Of a stretch of 64,000 nucleotides of DNA, positions 8,409-17,824 are shown piece by piece. The stretch is taken from NCBI GenBank assembly GCA_963734685.1, contig CAVTIC010000007.1, positions 682,001 through 746,000 of the forward strand, read 5' to 3'. A program made the position numbers and the translations under genes. Position 1 is the stretch's first letter; every line of letters begins with the position of its first letter. The notes under the pieces were generated by a model. That model searched no databases and was not told the DNA's origin. It was given only the letters and a program-made list of their open reading frames with translations. The DNA is from JAOUEA01 sp963734685. GTDB taxonomy: Bacteria; Actinomycetota; UBA4738; HRBIN12.

Positions 8409-9305
8409 ATGACCGGACAGGCGGGCAGGTTCGGATCGGTGGTGACCGCGATGGTCACGCCGTTCCGTGAGGACGATCACGCGGTCGACTTCGACGGTGC
8501 GCAACAGCTCGCGTCCTGGCTCGTGGACAACGGCTCCGACGCGGTGGTGGCGGCCGGGTCGACCGGTGAGTCGCCGACCCTGAGCGCCAAGGAGAAGGCG
8601 GAGCTCTTCGGCGCGGTCGGCGATGCCATCCGCGGCCGAGGCCAGCTGATCTGCGGCACCGGCACGTACTCCACGGCCGAGACGCTGGAGCTCACGGAGG
8701 CCGCTGAGGAGGCCGGCGCCGACGGCCTGCTCGTCGTCACGCCCTATTACAACAAGCCACCGCAGCGTGGCTTGATCGCGCACTTCGAGCGCGTCGCCGA
8801 CGCCACCCCGCTGCCGATCATCGCGTACAACATCCCGGGCCGCACCGCGATCCGCATCGAGCACGACACGCTGCTGACGCTCGCCGACCGTCCGAACATC
8901 GTGGCGGTGAAGGATTCCACCGGCGACTTCCAGGCGGTCTCGCGCCTGGTCGCCGAAGCTCCCGCGGGGTTCGAGGTCTACTCCGGCGACGACTGGGCGG
9001 CGTTCGGATACGCGTGCCTGGGCGCGGTGGGGGTCGTGAGCGTCGCGAGCCACCTCGTGGGTCCGCAGATCCATCAGATGCTCGAGCTGGTCGGCACGGG
9101 CGACGTGCCGGCCGCCCGCAAGATCCACGAGCAGCTCTCGCCGCTGTTCAACGCGTTGTTCATCACCTCGAACCCGATCCCGGTCAAGGCCGCCCTGAAC
9201 ATGCTCGGCCGCCCGGCCGGTGTGCCGCGACTGCCGCTCGTGCCGGTCACGGCCGAGGAGCAGGCCCGGGTCCGTACCGCACTGGAGGATGCCGGTCTCC
9301 TCTGA
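8409..9305 (+). CDS. dapA: 4-hydroxy-tetrahydrodipicolinate synthase
   Basis: DapA condenses pyruvate with aspartate semialdehyde, the committed step to diaminopimelate. The 298-aa TIM barrel has the Schiff-base lysine K168 in IVAVKDSTGDF, Tyr140 in IIAYNIPGRT with Arg145, and the tyrosine pair of TPYYNKPPQRG. The E. coli Thr-Thr pair is Ser51-Thr52 here (AAGSTGES), a conservative change. GGAGGAG lies 10 nt before the ATG. The 3' end overlaps the predicted rnj start by 17 nt. Confidence 0.96.
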   Translation: MTGQAGRFGSVVTAMVTPFREDDHAVDFDGAQQLASWLVDNGSDAVVAAGSTGESPTLSAKEKAELFGAVGDAIRGRGQLICGTGTYSTAETLELTEAAEEAGADGLLVVTPYYNKPPQRGLIAHFERVADATPLPIIAYNIPGRTAIRIEHDTLLTLADRPNIVAVKDSTGDFQAVSRLVAEAPAGFEVYSGDDWAAFGYACLGAVGVVSVASHLVGPQIHQMLELVGTGDVPAARKIHEQLSPLFNALFITSNPIPVKAALNMLGRPAGVPRLPLVPVTAEEQARVRTALEDAGLL

Positions 9306-10965
9306 CTCCAGCGGCTGTCGCGTCGTCTTCCTCGGAGGGGTCGGGGAGGTCGGACGCAACATGGCGTGCGTCGAGCTCGACGGCCGCATCCTGATCATCG
9401 ACGTCGGGTTGTCGTTCCCGTCGGGCGATATGCCCGGCATCGACCTGGTGCTCCCCGACTTCGACTACGTCCGCAACAACGCCGAGCGCATCGAGGCGAT
9501 CGTGCTCACCCACGGACACGAGGACCACATCGGCGCGTTGCCGTACTTGCTGCGGGAGATCTCGGGTGTGCCCGTGTACGGCACCCCGTTCACGCTCGAG
9601 CTGCTCAAGGGGAAGCTCGAGGAGCACCAGGTGGGCGACCGCTGCGAGCTGCGAACGGCCGTGCCCGGCGACGGCGCCACCGTCGGACCGTTCACGATGC
9701 GGTTCCTCCGGGTGACCCACTCGATCCCCGACGGCATGGCGGTGGTCGTCGACACGCCGTTCGGGGCGATCCTGCACACCGGCGACTTCAAGATCGACCA
9801 GACGCCGCTCGATGGACGCCCGACCGATCTGCACGGGCTGGCCGAGGAAGCCAGCGGCCGTGGCGTGCACCTGCTGCTGAGCGACTCGACGAACGCCGAG
9901 GAAGCCGGCTACACCGACAGTGAGCGCACGGTGGGTCCGGTGCTGCGGCGTATCGTCGAGAACGCGCCGAACATCGTGGTGGCGGCGTGCTTCTCGAGCC
10001 ACATCCACCGGGTGCAGCAGATCGTGAACGCCGCTCGCGCGAGCGAGCGGGTCGTCGCGTTCCTGGGGCGCTCGATGCTGAACTCGGTCGCCGCCGCGCG
10101 TCGGCTCGGCTACCTGCATGTCGACGACCGCGACGTGATCGACATCGCCGAGGTCGCCGATCTCGACCCCGGCCGCGTCGTGGTGGTCTGCACGGGCAGC
10201 CAGGGGGAGCCGTTCTCGGCGCTCTCGTTGATGGCGCAGCGACAGCACAAGTGGGTGAAGCTCGGCCAGGGCGACACCGTGGTGCTGTCGTCGTCGTTGA
10301 TCCCCGGGAACGAGCCGGCGATCCACCGCGTCGTCGACGCCGTGTACCGCACGGGCGCCGACGTGTACCACATGCCCGCCGACCCGGTGCACGCCAGCGG
10401 CCACGCCGCAGCCGAGGAGCTCCGCCTGATGCTCTCGCTCGTGCGCCCCCGGTGGTTCATCCCGGTCCACGGTGAACGGCGGCACCTGCAGCACCATGCA
10501 CGCCTCGCCGAAGAGGTGGGCATCCCCCGCGACCACGTCATCATCTGCGAGGACGGCGACATGGTCGACGTGGGCGATCAGGTGGCGATCGTCGACCGCG
10601 TGCAGGCAGGCATGACCTTCGTGGACGGGCTCGGCATCGGCGACATCGGCGGCGAGGTGCTTCGCGACCGGCGGAAACTCGCCGGCGACGGCGTGGTGGT
10701 CGTCGTCGTCACGGTCGACTCACAGACGGGGGAGCTCGTCGGCGGGCCCGACATCGTGAACCGCGGTTTCGTCTACGAGGAGGCGAGCGAGCACATCCTC
10801 GAGGAGGCGCGCAATCGCGTGATCGCCGCGATCGGCGAGACCGCCGACGCCAGGGTCACCGACCCCTCGGCGCTCCAGCAGGACATCCGGCGCGCCCTCG
10901 GTCGTTACTTCAACGAGGTGACCCAGCGGAAGCCGGTGATCCTGCCGGTCGTGATGGAGGTGTGA
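9289..10965 (+). CDS. rnj: Ribonuclease J
   Basis: RNase J combines endonuclease and 5'-3' exonuclease activity in mRNA decay and rRNA maturation. The 558-aa product has the metallo-beta-lactamase motif HGHEDH at residues 75-80, TGDFKID, and a beta-CASP domain with VHASGHAAAEELR and FIPVHGERRHL. The start is ATG 9289, inside the end of dapA. A GGAGG abuts it directly, so ribosome loading is probably by coupling; no closer alternative ATG or GTG exists. A dapA-rnj pair is common in actinobacteria. Confidence 0.93.
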   Translation: MPVSSDSSGCRVVFLGGVGEVGRNMACVELDGRILIIDVGLSFPSGDMPGIDLVLPDFDYVRNNAERIEAIVLTHGHEDHIGALPYLLREISGVPVYGTPFTLELLKGKLEEHQVGDRCELRTAVPGDGATVGPFTMRFLRVTHSIPDGMAVVVDTPFGAILHTGDFKIDQTPLDGRPTDLHGLAEEASGRGVHLLLSDSTNAEEAGYTDSERTVGPVLRRIVENAPNIVVAACFSSHIHRVQQIVNAARASERVVAFLGRSMLNSVAAARRLGYLHVDDRDVIDIAEVADLDPGRVVVVCTGSQGEPFSALSLMAQRQHKWVKLGQGDTVVLSSSLIPGNEPAIHRVVDAVYRTGADVYHMPADPVHASGHAAAEELRLMLSLVRPRWFIPVHGERRHLQHHARLAEEVGIPRDHVIICEDGDMVDVGDQVAIVDRVQAGMTFVDGLGIGDIGGEVLRDRRKLAGDGVVVVVVTVDSQTGELVGGPDIVNRGFVYEEASEHILEEARNRVIAAIGETADARVTDPSALQQDIRRALGRYFNEVTQRKPVILPVVMEV

Positions 10966-11077
10966 GATCGGTGGACGCCCGAGGCGAAATGCGCCCGAGC
11001 ACAGCGTCGAGCTCCGTGAGGTGCACGGTCCTCGGTTGCTTGAAGCCTTCCGAGAACCCGTCAGACTGAGGGGCCTC

Positions 11078-13501
11078 ATGGCGACCAAGACTTCCCCGTC
11101 GCGGCGTGCCTCGTCGCGTGCATCCAGCCGTCCGAGCAGCAAGAAGGCGCCGCCGAAGCGGCCATCCGCCAGGCGACGACCTCCTAAGAAGAAGCCGCAA
11201 CGGGCACCCACGGTCCAGATCCTCTCGCCGTTCGCGCGTGACACCCTGGGCATCGGGCTCATGGTGCTCGCCGGCCTCGCCGTCCTCTCGGTCTGGTTCG
11301 ATGCCGCCGGGCCGATGGGTGATGCCTTCTCCGGTCTCCTGCACGGTACGTTCGGCGTGTTCGCGGCGCTCTTCCCGTTGATCGGTCTCGGGTGGGGCAT
11401 CGCCCTGCTCCGCGACCGTTCACCTGACGAGCGCATGCGCATGTTCATCGGCTTCGTGGTCATGGGCCTCGGCGTGCTCGGACTGGTCTCGATCGTGCGC
11501 GGGAACCCCAGCGTCTTCGCTCCCGTGCGTGACACGATCGTCCCTCGCGCCCCCGACATCCCGGGCTTCGCGGACGCCGGTGGCTTCATCGGCACGATGG
11601 GCGCGTACCCACTCTCGAGGATCGTCTCGCCCGCCGGGGCGTTCCTCGTCGATCTCGGGCTCGCGGTGATCGGCACGCTGATCATGACCGGCACCTCGTT
11701 CGCGGAGCTCGGCCGGAAGCTCTCCAACGCACGTGAGGCTCTCCGCGAACGCGACGCTGCCAAACGGGTCGCTGCGAAGGCGAAGGCCGAGGCGAAGCTC
11801 GAGAAGGCGCGGGCCAAGGAGGAGCGCGACGCAGCCAAGGCTCAGAGGGCCGCAGGCAAGGTGAACAAGCCGAAGCTCACGGAGCGACTCGGCCTCACCG
11901 AGCCGGTGGTCGTGCTGCCCGAGTCCGAACCCGGCGCGATCGATCGTCCGCCCGCGGAGCCGGACGAGCCCATCGAGCAGATCGCCGGTCCCACGAAGCC
12001 TCGAGGCCGCACGGTCGCGACCGCCGACGGGCCCTACCAACTCCCTCCGCTCGATCTGCTGCGGACCGCACCGCCTTCGACGAACGACGGTACCCACGAG
12101 AAGGACATCATGGAGGCGCTCGGCCACACGCTCTCGACGTTCGGCGTCGACGCCCGTGTGACGGCTGCGCACCGGGGTCCGACCGTGACGATGTACGAGG
12201 TCGCGGTCGCCTCGGGCACCAAGGTGAACAAGGTGCTCAACCTCTCGAGTGACATCGCCTACGCGCTCGCGACACCCGACGTGCGCATCATCGCGCCGAT
12301 CCCCGGCAAGTCGGCCATCGGCATCGAGGTACCGAACCGCCATCGCGATTTCGTGATGCTCGGCGACATCCTCCGGTCCAGGGCGGCGAAGGCCTCGACG
12401 CACCCGTTGCAGGTGGCGCTCGGCAAGGACATCCATGGCGAGGCCCAGATGGTCAACCTCGCGACGATGCCGCACGTGCTGATCGCCGGCGCGACCGGCG
12501 CCGGCAAGTCGAGCCTGGTGAACAGCTTCATCACGTCGATCCTGATGCGCACCACGCCGGACGACGTGCGGCTCGTGCTGATCGACCCCAAACGCGTGGA
12601 GCTGGGTCACTTCGCCGAGGTGCCGCATCTGTTGAGCCCGGTGATCGTGCATCCGAAACGCGCCACCGAGGCGCTCGAGTGGATCGTGCGCGAGATGGAG
12701 ATGCGCTACGAGATGCTCGCAACCGTCGGCGTCCGCGACATCGACGGGTATGAGGAAGGCGTGCGCGAGGGCACCCTGCGCCTGCCGGTCGGCCGCGAAC
12801 ACGAGTACGAACACATGCCGTACATCGTGGTCGTGATCGACGAGCTGGCCGACCTGATGATGGTGGCCCCGAGGGCCGTCGAGGACGCGATCTGCCGCAT
12901 CGCCCAGATGGCGCGCGCGGTGGGCATCCACCTCGTCGTCGCGACCCAGCGTCCGAGCGTCGACGTGGTGACCGGACTGATCAAGGCCAACATCCCGTCG
13001 CGCGTTGCACTGATGACCTCGAGCCAGGCCGACTCGCGCGTCGTGCTCGATCAGAACGGCGCAGAGAAGCTCGTAGGCCACGGCGACATGCTCTTCGCGC
13101 CGGCCAACGCCTCGAAACCCACCCGGCTTCAGGGTGCGTGGGTCACCGAGGCCGAGATCAACGGGATCTCGGAGTTCATCCGCGGACAGCGCGAGGTGGT
13201 CTACGAGCAGCACATCGAGGGTTTGGGCATCCCGCCCACCGAGGCCGAGCTCTCGGCGAGTGGCGCGGGCGGCAGCGGCGACAGCGACGACGACCTGTTG
13301 CACCAGGCCGCCGAGCTGATCATCCGCTCGCAGCTCGGGTCCACGAGCATGCTCCAGCGCAAGCTGAAGGTCGGTTTCGCCCGCGCGGGGCGCCTCATGG
13401 ACCTGCTCGAGGAGCAGGGCGTCGTCGGTCCGAGTCAGGGCTCGAAAGCCCGCGACGTGCTCGTCACGTGGGAAGAGTGGGAAGAGCGGCGCAGCGCCTG
13501 A
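11078..13501 (+). CDS. ftsK: DNA translocase FtsK/SpoIIIE
   Basis: This septal DNA pump moves chromosome ends through the closing division site. The 807-aa product begins with a Lys/Arg/Ser-rich tail of about 50 residues, then four membrane segments between roughly residues 55 and 215, a charged Ala/Lys/Glu linker, and the motor. Walker A GATGAGKSS is near residue 470 and Walker B YIVVVIDELADLMM near 584. The C-terminal winged-helix gamma domain ends the protein (LLHQAAELIIRSQLGSTSML onward) and would read KOPS-like sequences. ATG 11078 was preferred over an upstream in-frame ATG at 11021 that would add a non-conserved extension. Confidence 0.95.
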   Translation: MATKTSPSRRASSRASSRPSSKKAPPKRPSARRRPPKKKPQRAPTVQILSPFARDTLGIGLMVLAGLAVLSVWFDAAGPMGDAFSGLLHGTFGVFAALFPLIGLGWGIALLRDRSPDERMRMFIGFVVMGLGVLGLVSIVRGNPSVFAPVRDTIVPRAPDIPGFADAGGFIGTMGAYPLSRIVSPAGAFLVDLGLAVIGTLIMTGTSFAELGRKLSNAREALRERDAAKRVAAKAKAEAKLEKARAKEERDAAKAQRAAGKVNKPKLTERLGLTEPVVVLPESEPGAIDRPPAEPDEPIEQIAGPTKPRGRTVATADGPYQLPPLDLLRTAPPSTNDGTHEKDIMEALGHTLSTFGVDARVTAAHRGPTVTMYEVAVASGTKVNKVLNLSSDIAYALATPDVRIIAPIPGKSAIGIEVPNRHRDFVMLGDILRSRAAKASTHPLQVALGKDIHGEAQMVNLATMPHVLIAGATGAGKSSLVNSFITSILMRTTPDDVRLVLIDPKRVELGHFAEVPHLLSPVIVHPKRATEALEWIVREMEMRYEMLATVGVRDIDGYEEGVREGTLRLPVGREHEYEHMPYIVVVIDELADLMMVAPRAVEDAICRIAQMARAVGIHLVVATQRPSVDVVTGLIKANIPSRVALMTSSQADSRVVLDQNGAEKLVGHGDMLFAPANASKPTRLQGAWVTEAEINGISEFIRGQREVVYEQHIEGLGIPPTEAELSASGAGGSGDSDDDLLHQAAELIIRSQLGSTSMLQRKLKVGFARAGRLMDLLEEQGVVGPSQGSKARDVLVTWEEWEERRSA

Positions 13502-13510
13502 ACCGCCCGG

Positions 13511-13900
13511 CTACAGGGCGCCGACGCGCCGCGCGACCTGGAACAGGGTATCCGCGTGTTGCTGGGGGTCGATCATGAATCGCCCCGCCATGCCCACCTG
13601 TCCCTGCCAGTAGGCGTAGATGCGCTCTTCGTCCCAGCCGCGCTCGAGTCCACTTCGATAGCTCCTGACGAGCTCGCTCCCGCTGCTGATGGCATCGGGT
13701 CCGACGATGAACCCGCCTCTCGCCCCGTCGATCGAGAGCCAGTAGGCCCCCACCAGTCCCCAACGGGCGTCATCAAGCTGACCGGAGACCAGCAGGAAGC
13801 GCACGGGACCTTCCGACAGGGTGTCGGGCGCCGTGATCGGTTCGCGGATCATGGACAGCGGCGACGATGTCCAGCTGGTCTCGTGCATCTCAGGCTCCAT
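13511..13900 (-). CDS. Hypothetical protein
   Basis: The 129-aa product starts at ATG 13900 and converges on ftsK with 9 bp between the stops. It has no signal peptide or membrane segment. The centre (VRFLLVSGQLDDARWGLVG, then a Trp/Tyr-rich region ending RIYAYWQGQVGMAGRFM) looks like a small folded domain. No family is recognised. Its frame agrees with the GC bias of a real gene and nothing else occupies the space. Confidence 0.55.
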   Translation of the reverse strand: MEPEMHETSWTSSPLSMIREPITAPDTLSEGPVRFLLVSGQLDDARWGLVGAYWLSIDGARGGFIVGPDAISSGSELVRSYRSGLERGWDEERIYAYWQGQVGMAGRFMIDPQQHADTLFQVARRVGAL

Positions 13901-14035
13901 GGTCGGGTCCCATCCCCCTCGATGAGGCAGATTAATCCCCCGTTCGGGTTGCCCGCGCCGGGCAAAGGTCGGTGATTCCGCGCCGTGGGGGTGGCCGGAA
14001 GTCGGTAGTTCGGGTCCATCGGGCCCAGAACCACG

Positions 14036-14557
14036 TCACACGCGGGGGTCGAACTCCTCCGCGAGGATCGCCCATTGCTCGTGATCGCGCCACGCACCTC
14101 GGATGCGGAGGTATCGAGGGGAGAACCCTTCCCTGCGGAAGCCCGCCCCTCGCACCAGGGCGATCGACGCTTCGTTCCCCGGTTGCACGTTCGCCTGAAC
14201 CCGGTGAAGCCCGAGCTCGCGGAAGGCGAACCGCAACAGCTCCGGCATCGCCGCCCGCATGTACCCGGACCCGGCGAAGGGCTCGAAGGCGTAGTACCCG
14301 AGGTAGGCGTTGCAGAACGGCCCCATGACGATCTGGGAGAGGTTCATCACGCCCACGATCGCGTCGTCGTCGATGCGGCTGACCAGCCTCGAGCGCTCGG
14401 TCCCGGTCTCGTTGCGAGCGAGTAGCCGGTCGAACCAGGCATCGGGGTCGCCGGACTCCAGCCACGGGTCGTGGAGCTGCTCCGAGGCCTCGACCCGCTC
14501 ACGGAACTCCGCCCGATCGGCCTCGAGAGGCGCACGCAGCTCGACCCGCGGGTTCAT
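14036..14557 (-). CDS. GNAT acetyltransferase, RimJ/RimL-like
   Basis: The 173-aa product has the GNAT fold. Residues such as VGVMNLSQIVMG, then GYMRAAMPELLRFAFRELGL, form the acetyl-CoA site, and HRVQANVQPGNEASIALVRG with GFRREGF is the typical RimJ/RimL ending. Members acetylate protein N-termini or small amines; the target is unknown here. The start ATG at 14557 overlaps the ppa stop (ATGA), so the two genes are coupled. Confidence 0.88.
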   Translation of the reverse strand: MNPRVELRAPLEADRAEFRERVEASEQLHDPWLESGDPDAWFDRLLARNETGTERSRLVSRIDDDAIVGVMNLSQIVMGPFCNAYLGYYAFEPFAGSGYMRAAMPELLRFAFRELGLHRVQANVQPGNEASIALVRGAGFRREGFSPRYLRIRGAWRDHEQWAILAEEFDPRV

Positions 14558-15042
14558 GCGTGTCCTGCGCGAACCTTCGCTTCCCCGATCACGCGCTCCG
14601 CCGAAGCCCGGTCTTCGAAGCCCTCCGTGGCAACCTTGTGGCCCTCGAGATCCTTGTACACCTGGAAGAAGTGTTCGATCTCGTTCAACAGGGTCATCGG
14701 CAGGCCCGCCAGATCTCCCACGTGGGACCAGGTCGGGTCACGCAGCGGCACGCAGAGGATCTTCTCGTCCTCGCCCTTCTCGTCGGTCATGCGGAAGAGC
14801 CCTATCGGACGCACGGTGATGTGGCAGCCGGGGAACGTGGGTTCGCCCACGAACACGAGGGCGTCGAGCGGATCGCCGTCGCCGCCGAGCGTGCCCTCGA
14901 TGAATCCGTAGTCGGCCGGATACTGCATCGACGTGAAGAGCATGCGGTCGAGGACGATGACGCCGGTCTCGTGGTCCATCTCGTACTTGTTGCGGGACCC
15001 CTTCGGGATCTCCACGATCACGGTCAGCGCGTCCTCGGCCAT
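14554..15042 (-). CDS. ppa: Inorganic pyrophosphatase (family I)
   Basis: This enzyme hydrolyses pyrophosphate from biosynthetic reactions. The 162-aa product, a usual family I length, contains IPKGSRNKYEMDHETG, the signature around DGDPLDALV that binds metal, and the KDLEGHKV segment near the end. ATG 15042 is preferred over the longer frame because the family begins just before IEIPKG-like residues. A minus-strand TACACT box (15055-15050) 7 nt before the ATG suggests a leaderless message. It is divergent from the RodZ-like gene and coupled to the GNAT gene. Confidence 0.95.
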   Translation of the reverse strand: MAEDALTVIVEIPKGSRNKYEMDHETGVIVLDRMLFTSMQYPADYGFIEGTLGGDGDPLDALVFVGEPTFPGCHITVRPIGLFRMTDEKGEDEKILCVPLRDPTWSHVGDLAGLPMTLLNEIEHFFQVYKDLEGHKVATEGFEDRASAERVIGEAKVRAGHA

Positions 15043-15049
15043 GCGGGGG

Positions 15050-15068
15050 AGTGTACCGGCGCTATCAT
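15050..15068. promoter_or_regulatory. Divergent -10 boxes between ppa and the RodZ-like gene
   Basis: TACACT on the minus strand (15055-15050) lies 7 nt from the ppa ATG. TATCAT on the plus strand (15063-15068) lies 12 nt from the RodZ-like ATG. The intergenic space is only 38 bp, so both promoters are compact and the ppa message would be leaderless. Confidence 0.4.
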
Positions 15069-15080
15069 CCCGGGGTTCCC

Positions 15081-15824
15081 ATGGCCGGCACATCGCTGCA
15101 ACGCCCGATCGGGGTCGGCCCGGCGCTCGAGAAAGCACGCCGCATCCGAGGGCTCTCGCTCGACGAGGCCTCACGCGACACGAGGCTCCGGGTCGACCAA
15201 CTCACCGCCCTCGAGACCGAAGACTTCGGGGCGCTGCCCAGCGATGCCTTCGTCCGGGGGGCCCTCCGAACCTACGCCCAGTACCTCGGAGTGAGTCCCG
15301 ACAAGGTGATCACCGCCTACGCGCGCCACGCCGACGAACCCGTTGCCCCCCCGCCCCCCGAGGGGCTGGGGCGCATCGAGCGGGCGATCGCGGCGACCCG
15401 AATCCGTGACAACCAGCGGTTCCTGCTGGTGGGAGCCGCCACGATCGTGCTGCTGTTGCTGCTGTTCGGCCTCGTCGCTCGCGATCGCGGCGCTCCCGCG
15501 CCGGCCGCCATCCCCACCGGCGCGCCGCCGACCGCCACGGTGACCTCGACGATCGACGCCGTGCTCGTGGCTCAGCGCTCGACCGAGGTGACGGTCACGG
15601 TCGACGGGGCCGTCGAGACCCACGAGATGGAAGAGGGAGAGACCCTGTCCTTCTCGGCGTCCGAGGAGCTGAAGCTTTCGATCGCCGACGGCGGTTCGGT
15701 GCAGGTCACGGTCGCGGGCAAGGATCTCGGCGCCCCGGGCGAGCCGGGGCGGCGCTGGACCGATACGTTCGCCGACGCCGTGCGAAAGGATCCCGGCACG
15801 TCCACGGGATCGCCGCCGTCGTGA
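15081..15824 (+). CDS. RodZ-like helix-turn-helix membrane protein
   Basis: The 247-aa product has an N-terminal HTH_25 domain at about residues 10-80 (EKARRIRGLSLDEASRDTRL), a single membrane segment near 112-132 (FLLVGAATIVLLLLLFGLVA), a Pro/Thr linker and an extracytoplasmic beta domain of the DUF4115 type. RodZ proteins link the MreB cytoskeleton to the cell wall; in many actinobacteria the homologue sits next to cinA, as here. No mreB is visible in the window. Its stop overlaps the cinA start. Confidence 0.82.
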   Translation: MAGTSLQRPIGVGPALEKARRIRGLSLDEASRDTRLRVDQLTALETEDFGALPSDAFVRGALRTYAQYLGVSPDKVITAYARHADEPVAPPPPEGLGRIERAIAATRIRDNQRFLLVGAATIVLLLLLFGLVARDRGAPAPAAIPTGAPPTATVTSTIDAVLVAQRSTEVTVTVDGAVETHEMEEGETLSFSASEELKLSIADGGSVQVTVAGKDLGAPGEPGRRWTDTFADAVRKDPGTSTGSPPS

Positions 15825-17101
15825 GTCGCTCGGTGCGCGTCGAGGTCGTCGGCGTGGGCACCGAACTGCTGCTCGGCCAGATCGCGAACACGAACGCCCG
15901 GTGGATCGGCGAGCGGCTCGCCGAGATCGGTGCCGATGTGCTCTATCACCAGGTTGTCGGCGACAACCTCGACCGTATCGTCGACGTGCTCGACCTTGCG
16001 GCCTCGCGGGTGGACGTGGTGATCGTGACCGGCGGGCTCGGTCCGACCGAGGACGACATCACCCGCGACGCGATCGCGACCCTGATGGGCGTGCGGCTCG
16101 AGCGTGACCCGGGCCTGGAGCGCTGGCTGCGGGAACGGTTCGCGAGCTTCGCCGACGGACCGATGCCCGAGAACAACCTTCGCCAGGCGGAGGTGCCGAA
16201 GGGTGCCCGAACGATCGAGAACGACCGGGGTTCGGCGCCCGGGTTGGTCGCCGATCTCGAGAACGGCGTTCGTGTCTACGCCGTGCCCGGCGTGCCGAGC
16301 GAGATGATCTCGATGATGCGCAGCACGGTGTTGCCCGAGATCGGCGCCGAGGTCGGCGCCGCCGTGGTCCGCTCTCGCACCCTGCGCTGCGTCGGCGTCG
16401 GGGAGTCCCGGGTCGCGGAGATCCTCGCCGACCTCTTCCCAGCCTCGTCCAACCCGAGCCTCGCCTATCTCGCCTCCGCCGGGGAGGTGAAGGTGCGACT
16501 CACCGCCAAGGCGGACACCGTGGACGAGGCGGAAGCCATGATCGCTCCGATCGCCCGCGAGGTGCACGGTCGCCTCGGCGACGTGGTGTTCACCCTGGAC
16601 GACGAGACCCTGGAAGAGGCCGTCTCTCGGCTCCTGCGAGCGTCGGCGCGTCGGTTGGCGTGCGCCGAATCGCTCACGGGCGGAAGCGTCGGTGCGCGCA
16701 TCAGCGCTGCCGAGGGAGCGTCGAAGGTGTTCGTGGGGTCAGCGGTGGTGTACACGGCCGAGGCGAAGCATCGCGTCCTCGGCGTCACCGTGGACACGAT
16801 CGAAGGGCCCGGGGTCGTCAGCAGGGAGTGCGCGCTCGAGATGGCGGCCGGCGCGAGGCGCCTGTACCAAGCCGAGGTCGCGGTCTCACTCACCGGCGCC
16901 GCCGGTCCCGAGCCGCACGACGGCGCGGAGCCCGGCACGGTGTGGATCGGCCTCGACGCTCCCGACGTGTCACACGCCCGCGGCTATGTCGCGCCGGGCG
17001 ACAGGGCGCGGGTGCGCCGCTGGGCTGAGCAGGCTGCCCTCGACATGGTGCGGCGCTACCTCGAGGCCAAGCCGCTGCCCGAGAGCGACCGCATCATCTG
17101 A
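15821..17101 (+). CDS. cinA: CinA-like protein (MoCF domain plus nicotinamide-nucleotide amidase)
   Basis: The 426-aa product starts at GTG 15821 and overlaps the previous stop. Residues 1-170 are the molybdopterin-binding-like domain (GTELLLGQIANTNA, TGGLGPTEDDITRDA). Residues 265-420 form the C-terminal CinA domain, with ACAESLTGGSVGARIS, which deamidates NMN to nicotinate mononucleotide in pyridine-nucleotide salvage. The full-length two-domain form is typical where cinA precedes recA. Two genes downstream lies recA. Confidence 0.94.
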   Translation: MSRSVRVEVVGVGTELLLGQIANTNARWIGERLAEIGADVLYHQVVGDNLDRIVDVLDLAASRVDVVIVTGGLGPTEDDITRDAIATLMGVRLERDPGLERWLRERFASFADGPMPENNLRQAEVPKGARTIENDRGSAPGLVADLENGVRVYAVPGVPSEMISMMRSTVLPEIGAEVGAAVVRSRTLRCVGVGESRVAEILADLFPASSNPSLAYLASAGEVKVRLTAKADTVDEAEAMIAPIAREVHGRLGDVVFTLDDETLEEAVSRLLRASARRLACAESLTGGSVGARISAAEGASKVFVGSAVVYTAEAKHRVLGVTVDTIEGPGVVSRECALEMAAGARRLYQAEVAVSLTGAAGPEPHDGAEPGTVWIGLDAPDVSHARGYVAPGDRARVRRWAEQAALDMVRRYLEAKPLPESDRII

Positions 17102-17104
17102 GCC

Positions 17105-17710
17105 GTGGGGAGGGATCGCACGTCGAGGCCGGAGGCGACACAGCATCGATTGTTCGTCGCCGTCTCCGTGCCCGCGCCTGTCGCGGACGCGGTCGAGGCC
17201 GCGATCGAACCCTGGCGTTCGACGTTCCCGACGGCACGATGGGTGCCTCGTGAGAACTGGCACGTGACGCTCCGGTTCCTCGGGTGGACCTCTCCGAGGC
17301 TCGTGCCCTGGCTGCGGGACCGACTCTCCGAGGTCGCGGGCGTCTCGACACGGGTCGAGTGCCGAGTCCGGAGGCTCGGCGCCTTCCCGACGACCGGGCG
17401 CGCTCGGGTGCTGTGGGCAGGGCTCGAGGATGCCGACGGAGGGCTCGCAGCGGTCGCCCACAGCATCCAGGACTCGCTCGCTCGCGAGTTCCCGCCGGAA
17501 CGGCGCCCGTTCAGCGCACATCTCACGATCGCGCGGAGCGACCCGCCGTTGCGACTCCCCGACGACTTCGCGCAGACCCTCGTCGAGGCTGAGCCGTTCT
17601 CGATCGAGGAGCTGGTGCTGATGCGGAGCCACCTCCGCCGACCCTCGCCCCTCTACGAGCCCGTCGGCGTCTTCCCGTTGATGGGCGATGATCCGCCCGG
17701 TGCCGGTTGA
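17105..17710 (+). CDS. thpR: RNA 2',3'-cyclic phosphodiesterase (2'-5' RNA ligase family)
   Basis: The 201-aa product carries both HxTx motifs that define the 2H phosphoesterase superfamily: HVTLRFLG around residue 54 and HLTIARS around residue 139. ThpR opens 2',3'-cyclic phosphates on RNA ends. The start is GTG 17105, only 3 nt after the cinA stop. The first 14 residues are Arg/Ser-rich and poorly conserved, so a later start cannot be excluded. cinA-thpR-recA is a known actinobacterial order. Confidence 0.9.
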   Translation: MGRDRTSRPEATQHRLFVAVSVPAPVADAVEAAIEPWRSTFPTARWVPRENWHVTLRFLGWTSPRLVPWLRDRLSEVAGVSTRVECRVRRLGAFPTTGRARVLWAGLEDADGGLAAVAHSIQDSLAREFPPERRPFSAHLTIARSDPPLRLPDDFAQTLVEAEPFSIEELVLMRSHLRRPSPLYEPVGVFPLMGDDPPGAG

Positions 17711-17810
17711 GCGATCGCGAACGGAGCCTTCCGCCGATATGCGCGTGAGCGCCGCACTTGTTCGTCCTCGGCGCCGTCGTGAGTCCGGCGCGCATCGGGC
17801 TGCTTGCATC

Positions 17811-17824
17811 CGAACACCTGTTCG
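17811..17824 (+). promoter_or_regulatory. LexA operator (SOS box) of recA
   Basis: CGAACACCTGTTCG matches the Gram-positive consensus CGAAC-N4-GTTCG exactly, and the dyad extends to TCCGAAC/GTTCGGA (17809-17826). TTGCAT (17804-17809) and TAGCGT (17827-17832) flank it with 17 nt between them, so bound LexA would cover the spacer of a plausible recA promoter. Confidence 0.87.

Noticed and set aside
13849..14097. 82-codon minus-strand ORF between two genes, with tRNA-antisense-like wording
   Set aside because: I looked for a tRNA on both strands at 13930-14035 and found no cloverleaf. Neither a gene nor an RNA can be supported.
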